Positions 21,853 through 35,065 of a DNA stretch of 64,000 nt are shown here, piece after piece (positions within the stretch are counted from its first letter, which is position 1; each line of letters begins with the position of its first letter). Made by a program: the position numbers and the translations under genes. A model generated the notes under the pieces. It saw only the letters and a list, made by a program, of their open reading frames with translations. It was not told the DNA's origin and searched no databases. The stretch is taken from the NCBI GenBank assembly GCA_028673005.1, contig CM054115.1:54573738-54637737 (forward strand), in the 5' to 3' direction. The stretch is from Tanypteryx hageni. Taxonomy: Eukaryota; Arthropoda; Insecta; Odonata; Petaluridae.

Positions 21853-22163
21853 CTGAAATGGCCACATGAGTCTGTACATACAATTGTGCGGGTCGCACTG
21901 CACACAATCATGAAATGACTGATCGGGCTGTGCGTAAATTTCGAAGAGTTAGATTTTGGAATCTTTTCGTGTTAAATGGATGTTGCATCCACGCAGTCAG
22001 ACGACCCCGATTTAGCGCCCCCGCACACTCCCCACGAATTAATATGAAAAAAACCTCCACTTATGATTACATTTAGCTATCATATACCTCGATTTACCGC
22101 CACCTCCGCTTTAGTGCCAATCTCAGTGATGGACAAACGGTGGCGCTAAATCGGAGTCTGAAT
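21850..22163. repeat. Dispersed repeat family B, copy 1
   Basis: This stretch aligns along its whole length, in inverse orientation, with 63151-63494. Shared blocks include CTGAAATGGCCACA, ACAATTGTGCGGGTC, ATGACTGATCGGGCTGT, GTAAATTTCGAAGAGTTA, TGCATCCACGCA, TACCTCGATTTACCG and AACGGTGGCGCTAAAT. An internal inverted repeat, CCGATTTAGCGCC near 22008 and GGCGCTAAATCGG near 22141, is present. No protein is encoded. It is probably a non-autonomous transposon or a retroposon of unknown class. Confidence 0.85.
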
Positions 22164-23690
22164 GTAGCTGCCAATGTATAACGACATGATTGGAATAAGA
22201 TGATAGCTTGCTACTGCTTAAAAATTTTCTGAAAAACGAATTTAATCAATCTCTATTGCAGTAATTAGGAGTTGAAATTTTAAATTTTATTTCCGGGAAT
22301 ATAGCAGTCCTTGGTGGTTCATATTAGTCCAGTGTGGCATTATGCTTAACAGTTGAATAAAAGACTAATTTAAAAAAGCTCAAATTGATGCTTCCACGCA
22401 ATACGGATGCTAAATAGAATTTTTTCATCGCCATTTTCTCAAAAAATAAAAACGGGGAATTACATCGATAAAAGGTGAATGCCAAGAAGAAAAAAAAGTT
22501 TTTTCCGCACAACACAACAAGAGGAAATCACCTTTTTCCAGTAAAGTGGAATACCTAATTGAGTGCTATGGCCCGAGAGTATCATTTCCTAATCGTAATA
22601 ACCTCATAAAGGCATGCAAACAGACGAACAAGGACCAAACCATAGTCGAAAAGCGTTTCATTCTTCTATATACGCGCATAAATAGTTTACGATTGCCGTA
22701 AATAATGGGTACGAACGAAATGAAAAATGCGAGAACTTGTCGAAAAAAAATAAACTGCCACTCCAGCGAATCATAGTTATTCTTCCCTAAGAATTATGCA
22801 TTGATATGTCACCATTAAAATCCTTAGCGATTATATACCAGTAACAATTTAATCTAGATTTATCCGAGTGCTTTCCTGGTTCCATTGTGAACCTATTTCC
22901 ACCGCTGGGATACAGAGATGCATTCACGCGAGTTTTAACGTGGTAGTAATTTATAAACTCTAGTGTGCAGCGTTAATAGAAAAGAATCATTGAAGTTATT
23001 AAGTCATTATTTGGGTTTAGCTGGAATACCAATTTCTAATAAATTAATACGAATTTTTAAAAATTCAATTTAAAATAAGTACTCGTTTTTTTTTTTAAAG
23101 CGTCTCTTAAAATAAAGTTCATCAATGAGTGGCTACTTAAATGACTTGGAAATTTTTAAACATTGAGTAAGTGTTTTCAGTTTGAAGTCAGTTAGTTAAA
23201 AGCTAATGATGGGCTCTACTTTTATTACTGCTCCATTCCTCTAGGGTTAAAATTGATGTATTAAAAAAATTATTTCTAAAATATGTATAAAATTATTGAG
23301 TTGGTTAGAAAATGCATTTTCTAAAAATTGAGATCACTTTAAATATGCTAACCTTCTATCGATTAAAAAAATATTTTTTCCTATACGATGAATCAAATGT
23401 GAAATGATTTTTTCGAAATTTTGACGTCATGCTCCCTCAGTATTTTCCGAAACTAGTCCAGCTTTGCTGACCTACATTTCCTTCGCGTTACAAAAATTAC
23501 CAATTCCGGGAAACGGTGGAATACTACTTCTCTTGTAAGCGATCACTGAACTTCTCGAACCCGGGCGGAGCAAGTGACTGCTCTAGTTTTCGTTGAATCA
23601 CTTGTATACAATCAGGGATTCAATCATTCTGTTTTCTAATAATAACGATAACAGTAATAATAAAGTTCTTTAACATAAACAGGTTTCCCC
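22164..23690. other. No gene seen
   Basis: AT-rich sequence with A-runs and short chance open frames. I see no exon, transposon end or RNA gene. Confidence 0.55.
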
Positions 23691-23734
23691 GACTTCATGT
23701 GTTATTATATATTTACCACAAGGACATACGAACA

Positions 23735-23826
23735 TGCCCTCTGCAGGATTCGAACCCGCGACCTTGCATCGGGAGCTAGACACACTAACCTCCCCTCTAC
23801 CAAGATCGGAAAGCTTACGAATGTGT
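23735..23826 (-). repeat. tRNA-derived SINE head (or tRNA pseudogene)
   Basis: Read on the minus strand there is a pol III A box, TGGTAGAGGGG (23792-23802), and a perfect B box, GGTTCGAATCC (23746-23756), at tRNA-like spacing. The 5' and 3' arms that would form the acceptor stem do not pair, so this is not a working tRNA gene. Sequence continuing past the B box is more like a SINE body. Transcription by RNA polymerase III from the internal promoter would run leftwards. Confidence 0.75.
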
Positions 23827-23889
23827 CCCCATTGTTGAAGAATCGGTTTACTGAGCAACTTGAGAGGATTAATTTTATTTTATGCAGTC

Positions 23890-25834
23890 AATAAGGTTCA
23901 GACAAAGTAGGTAGTATTAATAATTGAAAGAATCTTAATCATGCATCGTTTTATCGCCGCACCCACAACTATAGGGTCATTTTGTAGACACTTGGAAAAT
24001 TATTGTCCTAAGACATACAGGCAGACGGATATCATAATAATGTCATTCACAAAATAATCGTATTTTTAGGTATTTCTCAGGATGGAAAAAACAATGAAAT
24101 TTGGTGCTAAAAATGTGGATATGTTATCTCAATTAAAGGGTGCATAAAGTTGTTATCGTATGTTTTAATAAATTTTTATTGCATCATTTCCGTGTATCAA
24201 ACTAAAATAATCCTCCATTATCTCATCACAACGGTCGGATTAAATTAATTCGACTTCCCCAGAAAAACCTTTTTTTAATCACTGATCCGAAGGCATTAAC
24301 GGAAATGCACGGCGCCAAAATTATTGCGAAAAGGATGCAAAAGAATTCCGACGAATAAGTTTTTTTGGCGATTAAGGGAAATATTTCACCGCGTATCATA
24401 GTTTTATGGAGCACATCGCATCCAGAGGCCTCCGAACCGGAATTTTTCGCCTTTCTCTCCACGGGAAGAAAAAAAAGGAAGAGGACCATCCTCCATTCTT
24501 CGGACCCGCCACCCGAAGACACACAAGCACGAAGAATTATTTATACTTCTCGCGAAATTATGGTCGTAACTTCTGGGGGGAAAAAAGAGTTTTTCGGGGA
24601 ATAAAAAAAAAATAATAATAACGTTACGAGCGATCCAAAAGTTTCGGGCGATTTCGAACAGCCAACTTTTTCGAAAATAAAAAAGAGACGGTTAAAGCGA
24701 ATGAGAGGAAAAAACCCGTTGCTTAATCCGTGATTTATCCGAGCAATCGAACGCACTGCTCCGGGCCGTTAGGGAGGGGAGAGCAGAAAAAAAGCGAGCG
24801 GCGGTGCAATAAAGCCAGGAAATTACCCATGATTCATTTCGTGGATGCACCGGATGGGTCTTTTATAAAACGCGTCCCTTTTGACGATTTTTTTTCCTTT
24901 TATTTTTGCCGAATAATTTTAAATTCTATTTTTTTATTCGATGCATGCTGCTTGAGAAATATCATTTGTTAATATTTTATCATGATATTGTTTTAATCAA
25001 TCCACGTGTAGTGTAGGTATATACGAGTTGTTGGTACTTGCATACTGCAAGCGCTTAAAAAATCACCATACACCAAGATCTAAACTCGTAAATAAACCAA
25101 CGCGACATCATTTTTACTATACAGAACCCATTAAAATAAGATTATAGTTTTTATTTTCCCAGAAATTAAGGCATCTATTCGGAACTTTTAAATTTTCTGG
25201 CAATCGGCTCGTGTCTAAGTTTTCGAATTTCAATTTTCATGGCTCAGACCGCACTATTTAAGCAATAACTATAATAATCATTAAGATTATAGCCTATATG
25301 TTACGCTAAAATGTATATAATAATCTGATGTGGCCACCACATGACTTTCTCCATAACTGTAATATTTCTAATAATTCCAAATAGGTTAAATGATAAATAT
25401 TTTGAGGAACTGAGAGAAAATTTTGAATTCTTTACAAAGAACAGAAATAAACTCAAACCATAGCCTTCTGATATTGGATATATCCACAAAGCTCCAACAA
25501 TTAAGAAAATATAAAGGAGCGTTACTAAGACGTAACTTAGCGTCAATTGTTAACAATAGTCGCCGGTAGGTGGTAGCAGCTAAAAAATTAGTTTTAAAAG
25601 TATCTCTTAAACAATGGGGAAGTGTTTCAAACAAAGATTGTATAAAATTAAATTTCCTACAACATTTATCCCAATATTTTTTACAGTAATCAAATATTAA
25701 AGCAAATATAAAAAAACGGATAAGTAACAAGAGTAAACTCCCACTTCCGATTAAGCGATCTTTACAAAAAATAATCAGCACGGTCATAAAAATGTTAAAT
25801 ATAAAATTTCCCGTTAACCTGATTTAATAGGTTT
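23890..25834. other. No gene seen
   Basis: AT-rich. A 133-codon minus-strand frame at 25386-25787 is Phe/Leu/Ile-rich as expected from AT-rich sequence and has no recognisable motif. Confidence 0.5.
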
Positions 25835-25925
25835 TGAGTTAGAGCACCCACAAAAGACTATCACGTACACAAACACACACATCATCATCGAGAAAATGGT
25901 CAAAACCTGTTCAGGGGACCTCATC
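25835..25925. repeat. Dispersed repeat family C, copy 1
   Basis: The blocks GAGTTAGAGC, CGAGAAAATGGTCAAAACC and TTCAGGGGACCT recur in the same order at 34978-35065. The two copies are diverged and partial, which suggests an old interspersed repeat. Confidence 0.65.
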
Positions 25926-26799
25926 CATCTGCAATCGATGTATTTCAAAGTGGCGCATATGCCAAACCTGTTGTGCTCTTTTGTTGTTTCCCTTCAATTA
26001 TGCCAAAATAAACGCATAGGTAAGCATTCCATTTTAACGCAATTAAATTTTTTAGAGAAAGAATCAAAATGTCCCTTCATAAGCAATGTCGCTCGGAAAC
26101 TATTTCATTAAATGTTAGGGATGACGGTTTAAAAAAAATTCATAACCATCCAGTAGTTCATTCCTCGGGACCGCACGAGGTCGAATCGCGTTTCGCAAGA
26201 CATTTTCGAGAGAGCTTGCAAAGTCAGTAACTTGTAAATTCCTCTCTCCTGCGCGAAACTACGACAAGAGATGGCGCAGATTGATTTCGTATCGGTATTC
26301 TCAGGCGTTTACATGAAAACTCCTTCCTACGTGTTTCCTCACCGCGAATGTTTAGAAAATGTGCGCATAGGGTGATGCGCTCGGTTCGAGTACGGACTTG
26401 ACGACGGCATTCTTTGCTCTTTTAAGGTACGAGAAACGCAATATCATTCTGAATATCCAATTCTTTGGTTGTGCCAAACCAGTAAGGAAAAAAGGAAAAG
26501 GAACGAAATGTAGGTGTAGTTACGGAGAACCGCATTCCATCCTAATCCGCGTATGTCTTTCATTTAGTTTCATTTGGGATAACTGAAGCTAATCTCACGA
26601 TCAGTAAAAACAGGAGAGAGAGAAAGAGCAATATTCGTCCTCTCTCCCTTTTCATATCTTCTTTTTTTCTCAATATCATAGTTAATTCTCTAATTCTCTA
26701 ATCATTTCTTCCATCATTCACTTCTCATAAAACTCCGCCCAGATCGCGTAACGCGGACATTCTCATTCCCTTACAGTCCAACTACTCTACTGTCATTCC

Positions 26800-27110
26800 T
26801 CCACACCCCTCCCTTTCTCTGTTTCTCTCTCCATCTCCTACTCGACACCCCTAGTCTATACTGCCTTGCTTCTCTTTCTCTCCCTCCCGCCCTATCTCGT
26901 CAATCCGTTTCACGTCCTCGTTTCCTCTACTCCGGTATCCAAGGAGACGCGGTAGCGTCTCTATGAAAGCTTTTAATGGTCTTAAGGCCATACACCCACG
27001 TAGGGAAACTAGAGAGGAAGGAGACAGAGAGCGAGGGAGAGAAGGGGGTGGGTTTTTTGCAAGAGGAGGAAAAGGAGAAAGGGAGGTCTGAAGAGGAAGT
27101 TAGATAGGAA
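26800..27110. repeat. CT-rich tract followed by GA-rich tract
   Basis: CT-rich sequence (26800-26935) is followed after about 70 bp by GA-rich sequence (27005-27110, extending weakly to 27280). Here the pyrimidine-rich part comes first, opposite to the order at 8.5 and 13.4 kb. Confidence 0.7.
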
Positions 27111-27808
27111 GGCATATAAATAGGGAAGATTAGACGGTGGGATAAAAGAGGAGGAAAAAGGCTAAGGATTAAGAGAGAAACGGAGAGGAGAGATTAGTTG
27201 AAAAAAGATGGGGGTTGAGATAAGGAGATAAAACAGAAAAGAGGAAAATCAGGGGCGAACGGAGAAGTTTCAGAAGTTGAAGAAACAAACAGAAAAATAT
27301 TATAAAAATATCAATATTTAAGAGAAAATGTAGGCAAATGAAAAAGAACGTCACTATTTTGAGCTGTAATTTTACTTCATTGTGTGTTACGTCATATATT
27401 AGATTTCGCTCAAATTTTAGATTAATGGTAGATGCATTTTAAGAGTTAAATCAACTTTAAGGTCGACGATAATATATCTTTCAATTCTCTTAGGCTCGCT
27501 ATGCTTGTTCCGTTTAATTATTTCAACTTACAAGTCGTGCGAAATTAATTTTTCAACTGACTCTTAGTTCCTTTAATATTTAAAATTAAAATGTAATTCA
27601 TGTAGATTTCCGCTAGACACGAGGAAAAAGAAGACACGTAAAAGCAGTGATATGCTCGTTTTTATGAGAGAAAGATAGGATAGGGAAATACTTGGAAAGT
27701 ATCGATGAAGGAAATACATCGTGGCGAGAGAAAGAGGGAGAAAAAAACGTGCATTGAAGGATGGGACAGAAGTTTAAGATATATTTTGCTACAACCATAA
27801 CTAGGCAG

Positions 27809-28083
27809 CACTAGCGTATCTACGCCTACGCAACTTACGCGTTGCGTAGGGACCCACCAACGAATGGAGCCCAAATGAGAAACGCTAAAATTATCAATTT
27901 TTATTGTTGTTATTGAACGCATTCACACAATATTATTTTGTATGATATAAATATAATTATTAATTAAACCACGGGTTTTTTATTGTAATTAAACGCTGTT
28001 TTTCACTAATTCGTTATTATTATATCATTGGAAAGATCGCTTAGTTTTGCACTGGTGCCCACCCAGACGTAGCTACGGCATTG
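27809..28083. mobile_element. Possible 275-bp MITE with degenerate inverted ends
   Basis: The left end CACTAGCGTATCTACG and the reverse complement of the right end CAATGCCGTAGCTACG agree at 12 of 16 positions. The interior near both ends contains GGGACCCACC / GGGTGGGCACC-like blocks. The flanking 8-mers do not match, so a target duplication cannot be shown. It has no coding content. Confidence 0.45.
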
Positions 28084-28091
28084 TCAGGATT

Positions 28092-29639
28092 CCACGTAGT
28101 GTCTTAACAGAGGAATACCGGAAAGTGAGACGGGAAGAAAATTCACGAAGAAAATAATTAAAATAGGTTATAAAAAATTGAAGAATGACTTACCCTATTC
28201 TATCCGACAAAACGACCCTGATCTTGCATGTTCGCCTTACGTATATTCGCGGATCGTGAAGAAACCATCCGCACAACATCCATCAATGGCATTTTTATTA
28301 AGGCAATTCTGGCAAAATGGAAGCATAAAACAGTCGAAAAATTGCCAAGACGCCTGAAAAGAAGTTAAGATTAAATTTATTATGAAGTGGAGGAGAAGAA
28401 CAAGTTTTTGGAGTACAGGTTAAAGGGAAGTGTAATTTCACGATGAAGAGAGCGGAAGAATGTACTTGCGAGAATGACTTGCATCTAAAACTGCATGTTA
28501 TTCTGCAATTTACTTAACGGGTGGTTTACAATGGAATGCAATCTATCAAAACGTGCCTAAAGTATCACGTCCGTATGATTTAGTCTCTTATTATTATCCC
28601 TCCTCGTCCTGAAATAATCTCGATGTCTCGTTGTCCTGAGATCGGCCACGGGATTTTAGTGTCCTTCTCATATAAAGTGGGTGTTTGAGTTATTACTGAA
28701 AACCTCATCTACACCACCAGACCAATACTTCGCCGCAATCTTTAATCTAGCATTCAAAACGAGATCGTCTGGCGGTTTATAGATGTGAAGGGATAATTGT
28801 GAACGTAGTTAAATTTAAACACGTTTGTTCGCCGGCATTACCTCACAAAATTTGATCCAACCCTTTCCTTCCGTATCTGCTTTTTGCTCCGCTAAACATT
28901 CTCTTTACTCCTACTGCTTTTATTACCTCCTCAACTTTGTATTCTCAGTCCTAATATATTTCTCTGGAACGCATCTCAAAAGCATCCAAATTGCGACAAT
29001 CGGATGAACGGGTTTAGTAATAATACTGAATGATGGAATTGTATCATTTTCACGTAATGTTTGAGAGATAGGCTATGTAAGTTTTTGCTTCCTCTTTAAA
29101 GTATATGGCAACATGAGTGAGAAGAAATAGATAGTAAACGAAGGCGAATGAGGGAAAACTTGAAATGTATTTAGTTCCTAGTAGTATTTCCCTGAAGCAA
29201 TCGCGTTTTCGCGAGAACTCGACATGGGATGGTGACGGTATTGGAAATGAAGGAAGTAGAGAGAGAGAAAGATACAGCACGAATCTCGAAGGCGTAGAGA
29301 GGAGAGGAGAGTCAGAGTAGGAATTAACGCGCGTTTGAGAGATAGAGAAAGGGGAAGAGGGAGCTCGCGAGCAAGAGACGGATGAAGCACCCGGCTTAAA
29401 GAATTTGGGATACATTTCTCTAAAAAGGACTTAGTGTAGTATTATTAGGAGCTAGGACTCAAGGGGAAGTAGGATAACTCTCGGAAGGATGCCGAGCAAT
29501 GACCTCGATACGAGGTGACCTACTTAATGGCAATTAAGGGGATAGGTGAAGGCCCGAGTAAAAATCGCAATAAAATTCATAATTCTTTCTTTTTAGTGCT
29601 TCTCGTCATTGCTGAAAGCACTAATATCTTCGTGATGTC
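28092..29639. other. No gene seen
   Basis: AT-rich with a GA-rich patch at about 29250-29400 that gives a spurious minus-strand frame. A short imperfect direct repeat (CGTCCTGA / TGTCCTGA) lies near 28607-28640. Confidence 0.5.
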
Positions 29640-30430
29640 TTTCTATCCGTACGCATATATCAGGGAAGAATTGGCTGAACTGATTTCAACTAAATTTGGT
29701 ACATAGAAAATTCACATAAATTAATGACTAAAATGAGATATTTGGACCGGATCTGCTAAGCAGGTGTGCCACAATTACAAAGTTCAACTTTTCGGTAATT
29801 ATGAATTTGGAAGGAATTGGCTGAACCGATTTCAACGGAATTTTGCATTATGTAGGTGTGCAACTTATAATAACAAAATCAAGATGTTTGGCACAGGTAT
29901 AGAGAGCAGGACTGCTACAATATAAATATTTAAAAAAATATTTTACGCGTATTTGTGTTGAACTGTCCTCGTCAATTTTAACCAAATTTAATATTTATAA
30001 TGAACACACGTACAAAAAACAGTAAGATTTTTGAAGAGTACCATAATGAAATTAAGATGTGTAAAGTGGAGCCAAAGAGCAGGGCTACCACAATAAAAAT
30101 TAAAACAATATATTTACACGTATTTCTTGAGAAATGACAACATGGATTTTAAACAAATAAGGTATACGTAATCTTCATATAAATAAAAAACCGAAAAAGC
30201 ATATTTCAACCGGGTCGACGAAACAGTGCTACCACAATATCAGGGTTAGAATGTTTCTGTAACTATGAATTTGGAAGGTATTGGTTGAACGTATTTCAAA
30301 GAAACTTCGTTTGTAGGGTGGGTATAGAATGGGAAAACGAGATGAATATGTTTAGAACGGATTAAAATAGCAGGGCTCCCACAGTATAAGGAAAAATAAT
30401 TTCCTGATTTAAAAGCAAATATATTAGTAT
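29640..30430. repeat. Degenerate tandem array with units of about 147 bp
   Basis: The motif AGCAGG-x-CTACCACAATA recurs at 29759, 29905, 30078, 30222 (degenerate) and 30369. The spacings are 146, 173, 144 and 147 bp. A second motif, TTTGGAAGGAATTGGCTGAA followed by CGATTTCAA, recurs in register. Units are well diverged, so the array is old. It has no coding potential. Such arrays can be part of Helitron-like or satellite DNA, and which of these applies cannot be decided here. Confidence 0.8.
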
Positions 30431-31689
30431 AAGATTATACCAAGGCGAATTTTACGAAAAGAACTTCTGTACCATGGAATACCCGTGTACATCCCTACTT
30501 ATTTTGAAGATATCCTAGCGTGAAGATAGATCCTTAGGGAAACGCAAGTTTGTCTCGATACGGGTCTTGGATACGTTCCTGGAAAATGTATGGGGCATGG
30601 AGACGTTAACTCATTAAAAAATGTGCTATATATAGATCAGTAAATACCAGCCAGAAAAATCACGCAGTCCTTTAGTAACCTGGATATCGAAACAATTTAC
30701 ATTTTACTATTATTTTTCAAATTGTTCATGGTATAAAATATTGATCAATAATTATGAAGTGGGTGGAATTTAAGGGGGAAAAGTAAATTAAATTATTTTA
30801 AGAATTTACTCCAAGTTTTTCGATAAAATTTAAAAGGAATACGTCCCCAAGCGTTTTGTATTTCGATGGAGGGTTTCAAACATTTTATCAATTTCTTTTG
30901 GATTTTTCGCTAGTTGTATTAGCAAGAAGAGTATCTCGCAAAGTTGCATCTGACGTTATCGCAAAATATTAGTGAAAAAATTATTAATTTTGAATAAAAT
31001 ATGTTTTAAAAAGAATTCTGAAAGAAATAAATTAAAGAATATTATTGGAGTTATTTTTATTGAAATCTCTAAAAGTTGTCTATACAAAGTGTATCGCAAT
31101 GATAAATGGGATTTATACTATGTTAGACTAGTCATAATCACTGTCACTATTTTTCCTTCATTTATTACTTTGTTCGCGAATATAGAACGACTTGCAACTT
31201 ATAATTAAAACAAAACAGAAAACTTTCGATCTTTTAGTCCAGTAAATGCTGTAACTACAAAATCCTTTTTCCCTTCTATCCTTCGCTTCAGCCGCAACGA
31301 TTTGGTAACCATAATTTAAAAAATAAGGTTAATTCGATCTTTAATTGATACAAATGGACTCTGAAAAATTCCGATTCGACGTATTCTCGAAAATTTTCGT
31401 AATTTTGAAATACGTTTTTATCCGCACAATGGACGCTATAAAGAGGAAACATTACACCCGACGAACAAGGAATTCGGTGACATTTCTTCAAAAATGAAAT
31501 ATTTTCGCAGAAAAAATTCTTATCGAAGAATGTATGTTTTTAAAATCCTACATGAAAATGCGAGGTTTTCAGTATTGACGATAAATATTTTCCTCACTGG
31601 CTCCCATAAATCGAAGCTTTCCCTATCCTCGCGCCCGAAAATGACGCATGGAGCTTTATCGGCGTTTCCTTAGCAACGCCTATAGAAGG
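30431..31689. other. No gene seen
   Basis: AT-rich sequence. The 78-codon frame at 30972-31208 is Lys/Ile/Phe-rich and resembles no family I know. Confidence 0.5.
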
Positions 31690-32530
31690 AAAGAATTTCG
31701 AGGAATCCGAGGGGCGGGAAGAGGAAGATGAAAGAGTGAGAAATATTGAGATAAAGAGAGAGAGGAGAAAGAAAACAGAGAGACCAATAGAATCAAGAGA
31801 AGGAGGAGAGATAGGAAGAGAAAAAGAGAAATATATTATGATAGAATAGAGGAAGAGGGTCAACGGGGAAGGTAAAGACGTTGAAAAGTATAGAGGGGAA
31901 ATGGCTGGAAAAATAGATAATAGAATAACAAATGACAAATTATAAAAAGCGAAAATCGAACGAACGGAGAAGATATGCGAAAACGGAGAACCAAGAGGGA
32001 AAGACAAGAAGACCGACAGAAGAAGATCGCGAAAGGAAAAACGATGGAGAAAAGAGAGAAGGAATGGGATGAAATGAGAGAGGGTGAGAGAGAAGAGGAT
32101 TGTAGGAGAAGAGATGAAGAAAAAAGAAAGGAAGAGGTGTGAGAGAGAAAGGATGCGAGAGACATGGAATGGTAGAATGAGAGAGAAATAGTGGTTCAAA
32201 TGTAAAGGAAACGAAAATCGTGAGGAAAGGAATACAAAGCAGAAAGAGGAGAAAGAGAAAAAGAAGGAAAATTGGGGAGAGGGAAAATGGAGAAAGGAAG
32301 GGAAAGAGAAAATGGGAGGGAAAGATCGATAAATAGGAAGCCCTGGAATATTCAAAGTGGGACCGAAAGAGTTGGAGAAGACAGCTTAAAAATATACATA
32401 AAGGAGAGAGAAAGGAGGCACGAGGAAAAATGGAAAGCATGGGAAAGAGAGAGAGAGAGAGAGGGAGGGAGGGGGTGTAGGAAATGGAAACGAGAGGGAG
32501 GGAGAGAGGATTACACAGAAAGAAGGGAAT
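31690..32530. repeat. Long GA-rich purine tract
   Basis: About 840 bp dominated by G and A on the + strand, with sparse pyrimidines. The minus strand is therefore open as Ser/Phe/Leu/Pro frames of 221-253 codons, none credible. A shorter CT tract follows at 32610-32705. Confidence 0.9.
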
Positions 32531-32705
32531 TGGGTGAGTTACAAGTAAGTGCGCTCTAGCAACGGGCGTACGTTGAAAAATAAAAAAAGAACAAAGCCAG
32601 CCCACGCTCTAAACCTCCCTCTCTCTCTCTATCTCTCTACCTTCATCCTTCCCCCTCCCTATTTCACTCTCAGAGAACCACTATCCCCCACTCTCTCTCT
32701 CACTA

Positions 32706-34977
32706 TTACTTCGTCTTACCTTTAAAGGTACGCGTTGAACTCGCAAGGGATTCACTCCGGGTCGAAAGTTTAAGGACGCTGGCGGTGAAAAAATAAAGAA
32801 CACAACGAACGAAACGAAGAGACAAAACAAAGTCGAAAAGCAAAAGGAGGAGGAGTAGAGGGAGGGAAAATCTTGCCGGAAGTCGTTCCTATTCTACTTT
32901 TTTTATATTTACTACCTTTTCCGCGCCTCAGATCTTTGCAGTCGTCAACTGTTCTTTTCTCCCCTCTCCTTCGATAAAAAGAGAGAAGCGCAGACGCTTC
33001 CCACTTCTTCCATTTTTGCTGTAAGGAGCCTAGTATTTTTTTCCCCTTCCCCCTCCCTAGTTCTCATTTTTTTCATGTTCGTAGGAAGAGAAAAAAAATT
33101 GAAGAGCGCCAGCCGCCTCGCGGAAGAATACGAAATCAACCTCCTATACACTCACTCACACACAACCGCGAACAAATAGAGAAAAATAATAATTGGAAGG
33201 AACGTTACGGGATTTTTGCAAGATTTTCTTATTGTCCGAGGTTTTTTTTTCTTTTTTTTTCTTTTTGCCTTGCGATTTTTTTTCCTATCCTCCGAGTAAA
33301 GATCACAAGATCAGTACGTCTCCTGGGTAATTGTTGCGCCGAACTGTGTTCGAGTTAAGGAGGGAAGGGAGAGTTGAAGGAACTAGGTCGGAAGAAGAGG
33401 AAAAAATTGTAACGGAAGGAGGGAAATAGATGGATGAGCATGGCACGGGTGAGATTGAAGGTACATTACCAAAAATAAAAAGAAACAAAATAATTTCGGA
33501 GAGCGGAAAATATACATCAAATCGCATTCGTTAGTGTCCACCGCCCTCCAATCTTGTCGCACTATATGGTTTTTATTCGTGTTTTTATCTAATTTTTACA
33601 GCTTTTTATTGAAAAATGGACTCCGATATAAATACTCGCTTTTTTTAAGTAAGTGATTTGATTTTTTTTATTAAAAATAAGATAATCCAGCGCATTTCGT
33701 AATTCTATTGTTTCCGAGTACAAGCTAAGAAGGACAGCTAGTTTATTCGATGCTCTTACGATATCCAGTCCTTTACGCTCTTGTGTTTTCCTCCCTCGTT
33801 CTATCCCTCCTGGAAGATGAGTTCGACTAGAAACACGTTGTGAGGAAGTTGAAAGAAGAAATTATCGAAGATGATCTTCCATTGTTTCGGGATTTTTCCT
33901 CTCGTCGTTTTTTTTTGCCCCAGCATAGAAAACTCATCCGTCTTACATGGAAAAAACGAATCGAGGATTCATTAAGTCTCGCAGAGGAGTCGAATAATTT
34001 CTGGAAAAGGAGGAATAATTAAGTAGTATCTGAAATTTTGTTGACTGTACTCATCCATTTGAGAGGTTGTGGCGAGGATTTATTCAATTGTCGTAGTTAC
34101 GATCTGCGGCATCGACGATGCATTCCTATTCAATAAGCGCGGATTTTTTTTAGCCACAACTAATAAGTGCTTCTCAATTAGGTATCTGCATTCGAAATGA
34201 ATTTCCCAGCCTCGATACATTTTTGGCCACCTAAGATTATACCGATAAAATTTTTGATCACTGAAATTTATATATTCTTCCATAAAATAAAAATATCAAA
34301 TGCGCCCAGCACATTACTTTAACTATAAAGAGTAATGGATACGATTGCAATGTTGATTACAAGCTGCTCTCGACAACAGTGATCTCAAGAATAACGATCG
34401 GAAATGACGCTCGTAAATAATTTTTAAACACTTGGATTAAGTTTTAGAATGAAAAATGCTTTGAATAACTTTTAACATTGAAAAAAATAAGTAAAAAAAT
34501 TGTTATTTGTTGTTATGGATTACAAAAAATATCGAAACGCGATTAAAACTCTCCGTTTACAGAAAGATTGCTTAGAAAATATGACGCTAGATGGCACTGG
34601 TATAATTTTCAGCCAAATTAAAATTATCCTTGGCAGCGTAGGCATCGCTATCAACAATTAGGAAATTTTATCATAGAAACGGAAATTAAGGTATCATTTA
34701 GCAACGTACTTAAAAAAGACAGATAATCAAAATATCTCAAAAAATCCGTTATATGAAAAGCTTTTTTGAGCAAAACTTGTAAAAATTATATTGTCTACAA
34801 TGTTATTAATAAAAATTGTTTACATAAATTAAGTGTTAAAGTAGATATTTATCAAGAACGGAAAAATGCCAAAAGTAAACGTACATCTCCGGTTGACCAA
34901 TTTAGCCCAAATCTAATTAGAGCTTGATTTTTTAATTAATTTTTTATTATAATGTTTAGTGTCGATTTTGAAGAGTG
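32706..34977. other. No gene seen
   Basis: Mixed to AT-rich. The first kilobase has T-runs and moderate GC like the leader region at 10-13 kb, but there is no supported exon. The remainder is AT-rich. Confidence 0.45.
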
Positions 34978-35065
34978 GTTTTGGAGTTAGAGCGCGCAAC
35001 AATTCCTATCATACAGACAATCGAGAAAATAGTGAAAACGTTCTCAGGGAACCTTAAACCTTTCC
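34978..35065. repeat. Dispersed repeat family C, copy 2
   Basis: The blocks GAGTTAGAGC, CGAGAAAATAGTGAAAAC and TCTCAGGGAACCT match the copy at 25835-25925 in the same orientation. Confidence 0.65.

Noticed and set aside
31594..32605. Minus-strand frames of 253 and 221 codons
   Set aside because: Reverse complement of a GA tract. Low-complexity Ser/Phe/Leu with no motif.
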